Source: Anisakis pegreffii
Lineage: Eukaryota; Nematoda; Chromadorea; Rhabditida; Anisakidae
Assembly (NCBI GenBank): GCA_035041965.1
Contig: JAPYMA010001130.1
Coordinates: 92,691-156,690, forward strand
DNA length: 64,000 nucleotides
Direction: 5' to 3'
Below are positions 28,001 to 38,485 of the stretch, one piece after another. Each line of letters opens with the position of its first letter. Position 1 is the first letter of the stretch. Position numbers and translations under genes: made by a program. The notes below the pieces were generated by a model. It searched no databases and was not told the DNA's origin. It saw nothing but the letters and a program-made list of their open reading frames with translations.

Positions 28001-31000
28001 AATCATATTCAAACGCTGACTGAACACCATTCAATCTCACAACTAATGACGCCACTCTTTTCTTAACACCCAAATCGAGATAAATTTATTCTGTGCAAAT
28101 TGATGACCGAAGCTTCGGCAAAAATCATTTTACAAATAGTCAACAGGATCGGTTCATCATGCATCTTGTCAAACCCCCTAAGATCTGCTCATATTTTACT
28201 TTTTCATGGTCACAAGTTAGCGAGACTGGATTGAAGTTGCTCCACCATAGTGTTAAGCGATCTCTTTGGTGTGATGTATTGGACCACAAGATTTTACAAC
28301 AATCCGCTACCGCTGGCTAGTCAAGAGGGAAGAGATGATTTCCGGAATAATGCTATCAGTGTGCTTCAGTGTGATGAAAGCTCATACTGGTTGCTTGCAG
28401 TGAATGAAGTGTGAATGAAAATTTAAATGCATTTCTCAAGGGACAAATAGGAATCATCGGAGAACAAGTTGAATGATGCTTTATCGTTAGGACTCTTCGT
28501 TCGTGCGTCTCACTCCGTTATGTAGACGCCATATTTCGAAATCAACAAAAACAACTTCATGATTTATTATGAAGGCAACAGCTGGCTGTTTGATGTGAAG
28601 TTTGTTGTGGAAGACAGCCGGCAAACACGCATCTATTCATACATTATATTTCAAATTAAAAAAACGTTCAACGTTTCGACATTCGACATATTTCAAACGA
28701 TTAGAACACGAAAAATTGGACACTAGATGATATTTAATGCACAATATTCCGAAGTCTCACACATTAATGTTGCAGTTCATTCTGAATTTCTAATTATCAT
28801 CTGATGAATTCTTTGCATTTGAAATGATCCATTTGCGTAGGACGATAGAACTGTGTGCACCAAGCACATACGGCTCGACACTCAATACAAGCGGACTCTA
28901 TAGGTCAGTGGTTCTCATAGAGGTGAAATTACACATTTTGGGTAATTTGTAGGTGTCAAAGTGCAGTTGAGAGTGTCGGGAAATTAGTATTTCGTGCAGT
29001 TGTTAACTTGAGGTAGAACACCATTGTGATGGTGTTTTTTAACTCAAATATGTATTCGATGGCAACGTTCTTATTCTTCTATTTTCTGTCCGAGCCTAAC
29101 AGGGTTTTCAGTTGTTTTAACATGGTTTTCATTCTTTTCCTTGCTGTTACAATCGCTCTCATAGCTTCTTTCACCAAAAGTGTTCTCTTCTGCTAATTTC
29201 TCATTTATTTTACTGAATAATTGAAGTCAAATTCTCATTCTATCAAACACACTCTATAATTGATCATTTGACTGTCGAACGTTGTTGAGCAGTAATATTC
29301 AATTGCAGTATAGTTGATTTCGGCTGTCAGCACTCGTCAACGTATCCAGTAAATAGTATATACTACAGAATGAGAAGTTTACTTGAACAGTGAAGTTAAA
29401 TAAGATGAAGTGAATGAGAAAAACTGATCAACAGAACGGTATTCACATGCATTAGCTATGAGAGTGAATACAGCAGGTCCGAAAAGAATGAGAATTCATC
29501 TGAATCAGTTTGAAGTGTATGAGCGTGTCATAGACAATAGTTTTTCATGCAATCATATTCGATTGCAGTGCTGAGGAACCCAACGGTCTAATTGTAAGAG
29601 AAGGCCCAGCGATGTCGATTACCATCATGGAGGTGCTATAAGATTGAACGTAACAGTTGTCTAGACATAACATGGGCGATTTCCATATTCAGTACGGGGG
29701 GTAAGCTAACGGCGGCTTGCCAGATCATCAAAAGGGGTAATGGAGCACACGAACGTCAGAACCACTGCTATAGCTTCATGGTGGTGTTCAGATTATTCAT
29801 TATGTGATGCGAAACCCCAAAATCTTGACAATTTTTTGAAATGTCATAACGAAATAAACATATCTGCGTGTTTCCTAACTGCGATGAACTATTCCCAATA
29901 TTGAAGACCTTAATCAAGTTTCAAGCGTGCCCTTAATATAAGCAGACTCTATGGATTCATCAATAACAACTGATTGTGGAACAGCACTAATTCAGCCTGT
30001 GATATTGTTGAGTTCTGAGCAAAAAAGGTGGCAACAACGGACAATGTTAAATCGAATGATCAAATAAAGAACCACTAACAATAAACTGAAATGCTCATAC
30101 ACTTAACTAAGCACTCGAACAAAGAGGTCTTTCAGAATACTGAAAGAACGAGTATATCCTTGGTGTGATCATGATGTAATTGTTTAGGAATGAACGAATC
30201 CGATCGCAGAGTGAAAAAAGAGAGATCTTAACACTCCAGCAGAGAACACACTGAGATTATCAATGTTAGATGTTTATGATGGATCTGAAACGATAAAAAT
30301 TGTCTGACCTGGTCGTATGCAATGTGTGATTGTAGGAACTACACGGCTGCACACTGACATCGATCACCGATAGTGGCTTTCGGCTTACGACAGATAGCCG
30401 CCGAGCCCATATCGGTGTCCTCAACGCGAAACTACCACCACTGTTACTGTAGTGAGCCAAATGCCAGATCGATTCGTTTGCACATGGTGAATAAACGATT
30501 TCTCTGCAAATTCAGAATCGTATCTCATGTTTCGATTACATTCGCTCATTGAGTCTCAGCAATGTCATGTTTATATTGTTGGTTTCTTATTTTCAACAAT
30601 CTGATATCTCCAAGAGCTCACAACAATTCTCAACGGAATCTTCGGGAACTCACGACAAAGCAACTTACACATCTTCGGCTCCAGTTAGAGGTACTAAACA
30701 ATCGACATTCAACGATTGAACACACCGAAGTCGTGAGAACGTTAAACGAGTGTAATGACCCTCATAAGGTTCTCCTGGAATGAAAGTCTTATGAGTAACG
30801 TTGAACTTCAAATTCTCTCCATAAAAGGTAGTCTCAGAGTTTTTGAAAATTTCTGAAAAATGAACAGTGACGAAAATGAACGGCATGGAGATGGAAGCTT
30901 CATTAGGAGGTGAGGGAAAGGGGGGGGGTGAGAGAGAAAAGACAATGAATTGGGGGAATACACGTTTTTTGGTTTTGCCCGATGAAATTGATCGTTTGGA

Positions 31001-33222
31001 TATGTAATGAAAATGATTATCGAGAAACAATTTATACATTTGTTTGTGAGTATTCAATGAGATCGATAATGTACCATCCTTTGGGAGCAATTATTTAGCT
31101 GCGATGAGATAGGCGGAATTTTTGATTACCACTTGTTTACACAACGAAATTTCCCCATCTAACTAATCGCTTTACTCACGATTAGAAAATAACTCATTCA
31201 ACTTTTGAGTGCTTCAAAAGTTTAACAGTAAATCTTTAAGAGCCGCACAATGCATCAGTTGAATGACCAAATTGGTGATATATTTTGAATAGTCGAGCAA
31301 TCGGATCTGTTTTGTCTTTAACAGACCAGTGAATAATTACCACTGTTAAAACATCATGTTCACTGCCCCAAACAACCAATTGTTTTTGGTGAATATGGAA
31401 GGCTGAATGCTTGGGGAGTTGACAAATGCTTTGAAAAATACACAAGTGCAAGAATATTGTCAAGCTATATGAGGAAATGAATTCCATGCTGTGATACTTA
31501 TGGACACTTCAAGACTGAAGTACTATCGAATCAATTACTCAAGATAAGTTTTTCTTCTCTCGATGGAGTTGCTTCATCCAATCTAGCATAAAGTGTCCTT
31601 TCCGTAAACTTGTCTTCACATGTCAACATTTCCACAGCATTGCTCGTTTTAAAATCCTTCAAAATCTAATGAGAATATTTGGTATTGATCCGTTCCCTCA
31701 CAAATGAGCAATTGAGTCATTAACAGCAGTTTCACACGGAAAAAAACAGTCTTCGGAGAGGATGGTGTTTGCTTTTTGACAGCCCGTATTGAGCAGTAAA
31801 CTTCAACGGACGACTGGAACTGAATAATTAATCGTAATTTCATTTCAAAAGCCGACAGATCTCGAGAGGATAGTTCTAATTCGTGCAAATGAAGGAAATT
31901 TCGTCCGTGAATTATATCAAATTTATGACAGGAAGGTCGTCTGTCTAAATCATCAAAATACTACCCCTCAAGTGTCACCGTTGAAATGAATTTGAAAGGC
32001 TTTCTCATCGCAATTTGCACAACTCTGTTGCAAAAACAGCAGATCATTATGAGTAGCAGTCAGTTTTTCAGATACTAAATGAACGATTCAACAAAGATTT
32101 CAAGGGCAATTTTTTGTTGGAGTTGATGAAGTGGAATGTTTAATTGCGAAATGAAGTGGAAAGGGATCAAAAAGCAATTCATTGAGGGATTACATTTGTG
32201 TTCTAAAATGAATTCAACCAACTAACGTTCTTCGACGAGGATTATTTGATGACCCGAATCAACTCGAACTAATGCTTCAGGCGACGTTAGCACTGAAATT
32301 CATCAAGTGTCAGCTGAACCATGCAGATGTTTATATTTCAAAACATCACTATACGCATATCATACTGCGCATTTTGTGTTTCATTTGGAATAAATGCCCT
32401 TCTATGCAGACTTTTGCTTCGCACAGATAAGTATTAAGCACAAAGAACGTGATTTGTTCTCGAGGAAATATGCATATCCACCTCAAATGAATGAGAATGC
32501 ATCGTGTCGATTGTGAAATGCACTCAACTAATTCATTCCCACTATTGGCCAATAGTTTCAAGAATTGATCGTTGGCTGCTGAAGGTCTAATGGATTCACC
32601 ATTGGCACATGAAGTATGGCTCATAACCTATCAATTTTTAGGCAGAGCAGAGTCAACGAACGTTTCATGTCTTATAGATTTGAATTCATAGTGAAACATT
32701 TAACATTTTATATGTATGAGTAAGTTGACAGCGACTTTTCATCAATTCATCTATCTATTCCAACAAACAGCTGAATCCACCTAAAGCATTGCTCAAAGCG
32801 TAATTGCATGTCTAGCGCACGTATCCTTTATGCTCAATTCGCCATTTTTCTGCACCTTTGAGAACAGAGCAATTGCACTGGCAACATTTATATTTTCAGT
32901 GAATAACATTTCGATAATACATCATATCATGTCAATTGTGTTCGTACAATAGCGGTGATTAAATCAAAAGCCGAACGAAATGTCCGGACTAAGATATTAG
33001 GTCGTCAGAAAGTGGACTGAAGGCAGAAGCGCTGAAGAAGTTCCGTTCAAAATATCGGAATGATCCGTATTCAGTGGTTGGTGAACTCAGAGAAGCTCAC
33101 TTGAAAATTACGTTCTTTGGCATTGAATTCATTAAGTTATTTGCTAAACGATGAAGCAGTAATACAGATAACTTACCTGCAATATAACTGATGAGAAATA
33201 GAGGAAGTATTCGAAGAAGCAT
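1..33222 (-). CDS. Giant secreted or membrane-anchored beta-helix/EGF/cadherin/mucin-like protein (partial, 52 exons)
   Basis: I do not recognise a named orthologue. Exons, transcript order, high to low coordinate: 33222-33177, 31944-31725, 30503-30309, 27964-27687, 27555-27463, 27057-26903, 25698-25609, 25005-24724, 24458-24182, 23835-23534, 23183-23038, 22941-22844, 22502-22413, 22182-21954, 21680-21599, 21375-21169, ~20804-20376, 20070-19822, 19353-19260, 19038-18937, 18581-18336, 18073-17785, 17431-17270, 17050-16876, 16686-16579, 16399-16301, 16058-15795, 15546-15409, 15233-15045, 14913-14816, 14672-14573, 13995-13768, 13558-13384, 13133-13045, 12786-12673, 12448-12281, 12030-11814, 11515-11272, 10943-10867, 10575-10505, 10354-10225, 10118-9952, 9663-9469, 9330-9007, 8771-8575, 8282-8078, 7745-7542, 7406-7173, 6883-6619, 6025-5321, 4984-1541, 1070-<1. 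Each has an AG acceptor and GT donor, and phases agree at every junction. The only ambiguous junction is that before the 20.8-kb exon. The C-terminus lies beyond the left edge. Extracellular adhesion or matrix function is inferred from the domains. Confidence 0.8.
1541..4984 (-). other. Mucin-like exon 51 (3,444 nt) of the giant gene
   Basis: A single exon from an acceptor at 4985 (TTTCAG) to a donor at 1541 (A|GTAAAC), entering and leaving in phase 1, encodes about 1,148 residues very rich in Ser, Thr and Pro. The first ~265 residues are non-repetitive mucin-type sequence with many Ser-His-Ser and Thr-Thr runs. About 14 tandem 58-residue repeats follow, then about 60 non-repetitive residues. 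The composition predicts dense O-glycosylation and an extended stalk or gel-forming segment. Exon 52 joins in phase. Confidence 0.85.
1742..4180 (-). repeat. ~14 tandem copies of a 174-bp (58-residue) mucin repeat
   Basis: Landmarks recur every 174 bp on the plus strand (for example the CTGCCTGTCGTGGGTGATTC block near 2955 and 3129). Each unit encodes GSTEFSxGKY, then EVTVSKSA, GSDGSLLEST, and HSPFQPFFPTKESP. Central units (about 2.9-4.1 kb) are nearly identical. The outer ones, especially those nearest 1.75 kb, are diverged (TESTEF, TGSEEL, TDSTEF). Some central units alternate in pairs (SNGKYTTSPG with SKGKYMSTPW), which indicates higher-order 348-bp duplications and recent unequal exchange. 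Repeat number is likely to vary between individuals and to be hard to assemble. Confidence 0.9.
5321..6883 (-). other. Degenerate cadherin repeat and start of the Ser/Thr-rich tail (exons 49-50)
   Basis: Exon 6883-6619 and the start of exon 6025-5321 together give one cadherin-type repeat: 'APVFEFPLYRVPLV' (A strand), 'IVGSVVAKIAAT' (B), 'SKLTYELYADD' (C/D), 'YFAIRPDTGEI' (E), then 'VEKELPREQSSYCVTAVARDQQGR' split as strand F and the A-x-D-x-x-G motif. The junction restores TGEI across the intron, in phase 1. Calcium-binding residues are partly missing: the usual D-x-D is ATSPSN and LDRE is LPRE, so calcium binding is doubtful. Beyond the repeat the exon becomes Ser/Thr/Pro-rich with two ~53-residue repeats. 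No transmembrane helix is present inside the window. Confidence 0.75.
5470..5800 (-). repeat. 159-bp (53-residue) tandem repeat inside exon 50
   Basis: Two copies in coding frame, with matching landmarks 159 bp apart (GATTCG at 5483 and 5642; CGCTTGATAT at 5591 and 5750 on the plus strand). The encoded repeat starts FDAxGSISSE and contains SRxDSxNRx. The period is a multiple of three, so the frame stays open. It is unrelated in sequence to the 174-bp repeats of the next exon. Confidence 0.8.
7173..14913 (-). other. Long unrecognised extracellular region of the giant protein (exons 30-48)
   Basis: Nineteen small exons encode about 1,050 residues between the Cna-B-like domain and the cadherin-like domain. 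The first part (14.9-12.3 kb) is all-beta, with repeated 'x-G-S/T-x-hydrophobic' strands that could be Ig-like or fibronectin-like repeats. The exons at 11515-11272 and 10943-10867 are cysteine-rich (CNCASNARERC and similar) and are followed by helical, amphipathic sequence with aromatic residues (10.6-10.0 kb). From 9.7 to 7.2 kb the sequence is beta-rich again, with strands of 60-100 residues per unit and probable N-glycosylation sites (for example NSSF, NESTV, NISTP). I cannot assign a family to any part. The exon-exon junctions read smoothly and keep phase, so this is real coding sequence. Confidence 0.6.
15045..16399 (-). other. Beta-sandwich region including a Cna-B/carboxypeptidase-regulatory-like domain (exons 26-29)
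   Basis: Exons 16399-16301, 16058-15795, 15546-15409 and 15233-15045 join in phase 0 throughout. The first two encode a cadherin-like or Ig-like all-beta stretch ('YSVNVTVASQLGESTISWNLTV'-type strands, residues about 1590-1680). The next two read 'AVQGIVQF..', 'RVPVRLRT', 'GRFEFVHIPS', 'YKVIASHPGE', which is the strand pattern of Cna-B and carboxypeptidase-regulatory-like folds. A cysteine-containing segment with tyrosine- and asparagine-rich strands ends the block. The fold assignment rests on pattern only and needs a profile search. Confidence 0.5.
16579..19038 (-). other. Seven EGF-like modules with an IPT/TIG-like domain between the sixth and seventh (exons 20-25)
   Basis: After the beta-helix a short linker with GRKRSPAPAP leads into consecutive EGF-like modules. 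The cysteine pattern C-x-C-x-C...C-x-C-x(8)-C is clear in CECDQGFGGVNC, CKCYEGWYGDDC, CICETGWTAPFC, CECLPGYSDEDC and CICRDGWSGAAC. Six modules precede an IPT/TIG-like segment (17.35-16.88 kb, about 90 residues) with the typical 'VTVYGNDFP', 'ICLYG' and 'IECEIP' strands. A seventh module (CSGYCVGPTCICPSG...C) follows at 16.69-16.58 kb. The modules resemble the tenascin/teneurin type, without the Asp/Asn-x-Asn hydroxylation consensus of calcium-binding EGF. Splice phases are 1, 1, 2, 2, 0. Confidence 0.8.
19260..27964 (-). other. Right-handed parallel beta-helix domain of the giant protein (exons 4-19)
   Basis: From about residue 200 to 1190 the translation shows beta-helix signatures. There is an entry strand resembling a leader plus 'GQTVTVEPGVVMQF', then coils of the type 'GSLYIKGT' and 'WKGLIF', repeated 'NxFxxN' turns, and NNFWGTDKEIE and NNYWGDQENSES terminators, each followed by a long helix-like linker. 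The start pattern (short strand, 'v.pG..l.F', then 'i.v.G.L...G') occurs twice, at 27.7 kb and again at 22.9-22.4 kb, so there are probably two consecutive helices. The same entry motif begins the helices of Drosophila Bark beetle/Anakonda, a tricellular-junction protein, but neither its lectin nor its SRCR domain was seen here. The exon at 27964 begins with a basic linker holding MREKR (about residues 191-195), a furin-type site just before the helix. Confidence 0.75.
30309..33222 (-). other. Signal-peptide exon and N-terminal cysteine-containing domain of the giant gene
   Basis: The ATG at 33222-33220 is the first in its frame after a TAG. It opens a 15-residue hydrophobic leader (MLLRILPLFLISYIA) that ends at a strong GTAAGT donor. 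The next two exons (31944-31725 and 30503-30309) add about 138 residues with several cysteines and alternating hydrophobic residues, suggesting a beta-sandwich such as a CUB-like or lectin-like fold. I could not assign a family. Phases 1 and 2 across these exons match the exon at 27964, which is why I place the true start here and not at the internal ATG near 27936. The donor at 31725 (GTTAAT) is weak, so an extra exon between 31.7 and 30.5 kb is possible. Confidence 0.6.
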
Positions 33223-36015
33223 TATTGAACGAGAATCACTAAAAGCACCATCAGCGAAATAAAGCAGCTAAATAAGTTGATTTTATGAAAGGCGTGGCTT
33301 ATGTCAAGCTTATTTGCTTTCGATGCATGATTGCGCTCGTTCGGAATATGCATTATGTATACATTTGCAGTAGTAATTGGGCAGTAATGATACTCTTTTA
33401 TTGATACGCATAACCACAATAAATCAAGCAACGCAAAAAATGTATGAATATTGCATTAGATCAATTCGGCTAGACGATCACCGCATTCTGAAAAGAATAA
33501 TCAATCAGACGCTTAGAAACCATCAAAATTCGACGGTGGTTATTCATGCGACAATTCGATATTGCAACCGGAACAGGGAATATTTTATTACGAACTAGCC
33601 GTTTTGACAATGAGCAGCCTCTCATTACGATGTTTTTAATTGGTGGAATAAGCGCACATAATGGTAATTATTTTGTTGACCGCACATAAAGTACGAACGA
33701 ATGACATAATTGCACGTTTTTGGAGCAGACAAAGGGTCATTTATCGTTAGTTTTGATTATGTGGTGGCACTAGAACTTGATGAATTATGCAATTGACAGA
33801 AAATACGCAAGGACAAACACTTCATGAGAACTTTCGTTGAGTGATCCGGCAATTTTTGCATTGAGACATATATGAGATTTGGAACATTAAAGAATCGTTC
33901 TCAGTGTGAATGAGGTAGTATTGCTCTGAAACACACAGTGGTTTTAGTAATTCATCAGACATTCAGGGAATTTCGTGATTTCAAATTTTATGGACCGTCT
34001 ATGAATGTGAGACATCCCAGAATTGAGCACCTCACAATGTGGCAGCGTTGCTCTTCTATAGGCCAGTTGCTCAACGACAGTTACAAAATAGTATTTCAAT
34101 GAATATGTTCTCTCGTGATCGTTGAGATCATATTCTGTCAGGAAACCACGAAACATCATGGTTTGCTTCTGAACATAACGCTAATCACTCAGTGATGGGT
34201 TCCATGACCAGAAAGGCTTCAATTATATAAGGGCAAATGCGTGATTAACTCTCGAAGAAAAAACACATGAAACCCTGTACTAGCTGATTAATATTATAAT
34301 TAAAGTTTGAAATCTTCACTGAATGATTTCAAAGTATAATAATATTACTGATCAAACATGAACGTACTGATTACGTGGGAGGCTAGCTGAGATATATGGA
34401 TACACACAATCGTACACTTCCAACGAAGACTTTAGTTCATTTAAACAAAATTTTGCCTGATACTTTCAATACTCTTACAACAATCAGCCCATAATGTCAG
34501 CCGTCAGAGGAAGTAGTTGATGCTCGATGGTTCTCGAATTATTCAATTCGCTTGAGTGCGACTACTTGAAATGTCGAAACATGTCGAGGGTGATATATGA
34601 AAATTTTATCGCATACTTGTAGCTGTCGTGCGAATGTTTGAATGCAGACTTATAGCTTCAGTGAGCACGTTGAAATGAAGTGAAGCATTTGAAATGTTCG
34701 CTCTCACATCTACTCCGATAATTGAAAAGAATCATGAATGTCTTGAGAAAATGGCTGTATGAACGTCAATGACAACACAAGGAAGAGTATCGTGTTCAAT
34801 GGAAACGTCTCATAGAATTTCAATTATAAATTCAATATGATTGGCACATCTTTGTTTAACGTTTTCAGAAATTTTCAAGCATAAATTCTCGCATGTTACC
34901 AGTTTAATTACAAGTTACTACACTTCGTTAATATCGCAAGCTGACGAGATGTATTCGAGGCAAGTATTTTAAACTTCTGTTAGACCTTTCAGAACCATGC
35001 ATACAACTATTTTCGATACATGATAATCATCATAGGAGACGTCGCTTCGCTCATCTTAAACCCTTTTGATGAGCTCCAAGTTTCAATTTGAATTGCAATC
35101 CAGGAAAGTGTTTTAGGTAACGGATGAACTGTTCTGACTTGACCAAAAGTTCCCATCGCTCACTCAGCAAAACAATTTGTGTTGTTAAGGAATGATTCAG
35201 AAAGGTGACAGCTTCTGAAATTCTTACTTAAACTTTTATTAGTTCCAATGAGTTTTCTTACTTAGATCTATCAAATTCGTTGAGTTGTTTCACGATAACC
35301 TGCATATTCTTTCAGGTGATATTCAATCACAATTAAAATCATCAACTTTAAACCCAAATGCGGTCTCCTTTTCGAAGTGAATGTATCTAGCTGATGTTGT
35401 TTGATGATGGCTGATACGTTCGATTGAAAGCATGCGAACCTAATGAAATTCGAGTGTAATTGAAATGCAGCTATTGCAAACGGTTGAAAGCGTTGTTTTC
35501 TTGGTGAGTTTATGCGTTAAATTCCCGCAACACTAGCGCTGATGCACTAGTTTTCGGTGAATTCCCAAGGGGTTCTGACGAGAGCACACAACTCATCACA
35601 TAAAATGCTCAACAAATTTTGATTCCATTCATTGAAATTCCAAGAAATGTTCATCATTATGACGAGCGCGCTACTGCGTTCTGGGGTATAATGAGCAAAC
35701 CAAGCTGATGCCGTACAATCAATCATCATCGATCGTGGTGTTGCTCTACAACGATAGGAATGCGTGAAATTCACTCAAATTCTAACAAACAAAGCGCACA
35801 TTGCCTTAGGATAAGTCCAATTTTGCAATCTCACTGAACACAACTGAAAGTCATTTCTCATCTCATCACAAGCACACCGCAACAACAATACAGAAGATGG
35901 TGCTTGTTCGTAAAAGAGTTGAACGAAAAAAAAACTGAGAAAAGCAAAGACTTCTTGCCCAAGAGTGGAAGTCTTTTCCGGGAACTTGTAAATTTTTGTG
36001 CATTGTGGATCACCT
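33223..36015. other. Intergenic DNA upstream of the giant gene
   Basis: AT-rich DNA with only short, composition-driven open frames on both strands. I see no tRNA, no repeat array and no splice-consistent exon pair. The promoter of the giant gene should lie near its right-hand start at 33222, but no TATA box or initiator could be identified with confidence. Confidence 0.4.
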
Positions 36016-36023
36016 TCAACCTA

Positions 36024-36219
36024 AAGCGATCCGATGACGGACTCAAGCATCCGAAGAAGAGTTGTTTCATTTTCGAACGTTCACCTACATTCGATTAGCT
36101 GTGTATTCAGCAATGAGCACGATGATATCTTGGCCTGCGCTGATGGTGAACTGATTCGTGGTGTAAAATCGCAACGGTTGATATATAGCAATCTGAACGT
36201 TCCAGTGCTATACATCTAA
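36024..36219 (+). pseudogene. Possible WD-repeat-like exon or fragment
   Basis: An open frame reads like a beta-propeller blade: 'SISCVFSNEHDDILACADG' followed by 'LIRGVKSQRLIYSN' and 'VPVLYI'. It is preceded by a possible acceptor (CCTAAAG) and contains a possible donor (GGT|GTAAAA), but no neighbouring exon was found on this strand. It may be a relic of a WD40 gene or a chance open frame. Confidence 0.2.
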
Positions 36220-37311
36220 TTTCCGTGAAGCATGGCATCCATTATACGGCATTGTTCGTTGCATAAATAAGCATCTATCTAACAGAAGGAATGTCACAAT
36301 GAAAAATCGCCACAGCATTTCAGTGCAATTCCAAGAACAATAGACATCACATTTCCTTAGATAATAGCACATGTTTCATCACCTTATTTAAGCACTCTCA
36401 CGTATCAATTCTATTGTTCCGTTTCACATTCATTATCATCGCTGTGATTTCAGTCCGCAGTTGACTGGTTGGGAAAAAAAATTAAGATCGGATGAGGGTA
36501 TACGGTATTATGCCAGCAAATGATTTTTGAATAAGTGATGCGAAATAGTGATGCAATGAATAGAGCCTGATCAACTGAATATTTCGAATCAACTGAGAGG
36601 AAGTGCGCATGATGCGAAAGCAAGCTCTAGAAACAAGTAAACAAATTCACACTTATGAAAACTACTTTGAAGTTACTTGTGAACTTGAGAAATTGATTAA
36701 TCTCAATTTATTACTTTTGAATTTGATGAAGAAATGAAAGAAAATATGCACTGAAGGGTACAATTTGACCAGAATACAGACTCGATTTGTAGTCATAGCA
36801 ATAAATATGATTGATTGATGCACACCTTTCATTAGTATCGCAACTCATATTTCCGTCCATTAGGAATTACGAGTCTATTTGGACTCATATTTCCGTTCAA
36901 ACTGAATATTTGCGCAGTATCTTCACAAGGGAAACTGCTCACGAGCTTCGAGAAAAACAAAGCAAAAGAGCTTCCAACTAAGAGTGATTAAACGATATCG
37001 AACGATCAACCACAATATCAGATGTATCTATCAAGTGTAATATTTGAAGCTTTTTTCGTTGATGAGATCAAATGATTATAATTGGCACCCTGGATATTAT
37101 TCTTCTTTCGCGGAGTTGCGAATGGCTCAGACGGTCTTGGGCACCAACTGCGCCTTAATCAAGGAAGAATCTTGACATCAAAAAAAGGAGCATCAATAGT
37201 TCAACTTCCGCAATATGGACATTACAGAAAAGAGTATAAACAGTCTCATACTGTCCAGAATATCTAATGAATAATACGCAAACTGCGCAATGAAAAATTC
37301 TTCGGCAACTG

Positions 37312-38485
37312 TTGAGCGCACTCAATTCATTGCATCTAACGGAAAACGTTTGGAAGAAGAAAGTTTTAGCATGCTTAAAAAAGGATGGGTTGAATGAATG
37401 AGCGAAAAAATCGAATGACGATTTGGGTAGTCCACAATTTGATGCGTATGTGGCTCTTTATAATGCACTGCTAAAGAGGTTGCACCGAACGCAGTTGTTG
37501 AATGTTTTGATGAATCCAACGAAAAAGCGGAGCAGATCGCACATTTTATTGAATTTATTTCGAAAATTTCAACATTGTCATTCAAAACGCATCAGTCCAC
37601 TGCAAGGTCCGCATTGTGAGTGAAGCTATTGAATTATCATCTTTCATATTTTTTCCGTGAACGAATAAAAGCGCTTCAAATGAATGCATTGCAATTCCGC
37701 CTGATCGGTAATTTCAGCACAATCACCAACAATAACCATCATTGTGAAGAACACAAACGATCACATTGTAAAGAATGATCATGAAGATTTCGCCAGCGCT
37801 TGAATGTAGAGCAATTCGCGAACGTGTAATTGAAGCACTGCTCAATTGAGACATTATTTGTTCGATGTGGGACTTCCATTTGAATCCAGATGGAACTTTT
37901 TTAGGCTGACAAACCTCGGAATTTATTGCCAATGAGAAGAAAACTTTACGATTGCATCTGTCAAAGAACGGAATGCAACACGACAAATTGTACTCGTGAT
38001 TGATAAGATTCGAGAGTGGAATTTCATGTAAAATGATGGATAGCACAATGGGAAAAAATGATCGACAACAGACGAGTGATCAAGACGAATGACGTTATTG
38101 ATACAAAAACACTTCGGAATTGCTGGACAATTGTATGGATTCATATTGAAGCCATTTCAACGCATTCGCTATTATCCACCTCCGCAGTTCCACCAGCTCT
38201 TAAGCATGAATTAATATTCCTTGCTGAGTTTATTGCGAGCGAGAAATTGCTGGGAAACGCGTCACTTCAGTGTTTATCAAGACAACATTCGCCCACAGTC
38301 AATCGAAGCCGTGATGACAATGCTCGCCCACTACTGAGAACCCTTCCAGTCAGTGAAAAGCGCTCTCGCAATCTCGAAGTGGTGCTCGATTCAAGCACTT
38401 TTAATAGAATTTTACGGGAAATCATCAAGAAATTTTTGAATGTTCAGCGCTAAACAGGAGCACTTTAGATGGAAATAACGTGCAC
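37312..38485 (+). pseudogene. Decayed protein-coding sequence with several in-frame TGA codons and frameshifts
   Basis: Several stretches read like conserved helical protein but are broken by frame changes and stops: ERTQFIASNGKRLEEESFSM, then AKKSNDDLGSPQFDAYVALY, then AVVECFDESNEKAEQIAHFI (next frame), then ALECRAIRERVIEALLN-stop-DIICSMWDFHLNPDG, QTSEFIANEKKTLRLHL, and SVYQDNIRPQSIEAVMTMLA. Five interruptions are TGA, as expected from CGA-to-TGA decay at methylated or mutable CpG sites. No introns are evident, although one GTGAGT donor-like site follows the first helical block (37618). I do not recognise the parent gene. A MIF4G-like or other alpha-helical repeat protein is only a guess. 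Confidence 0.35.
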
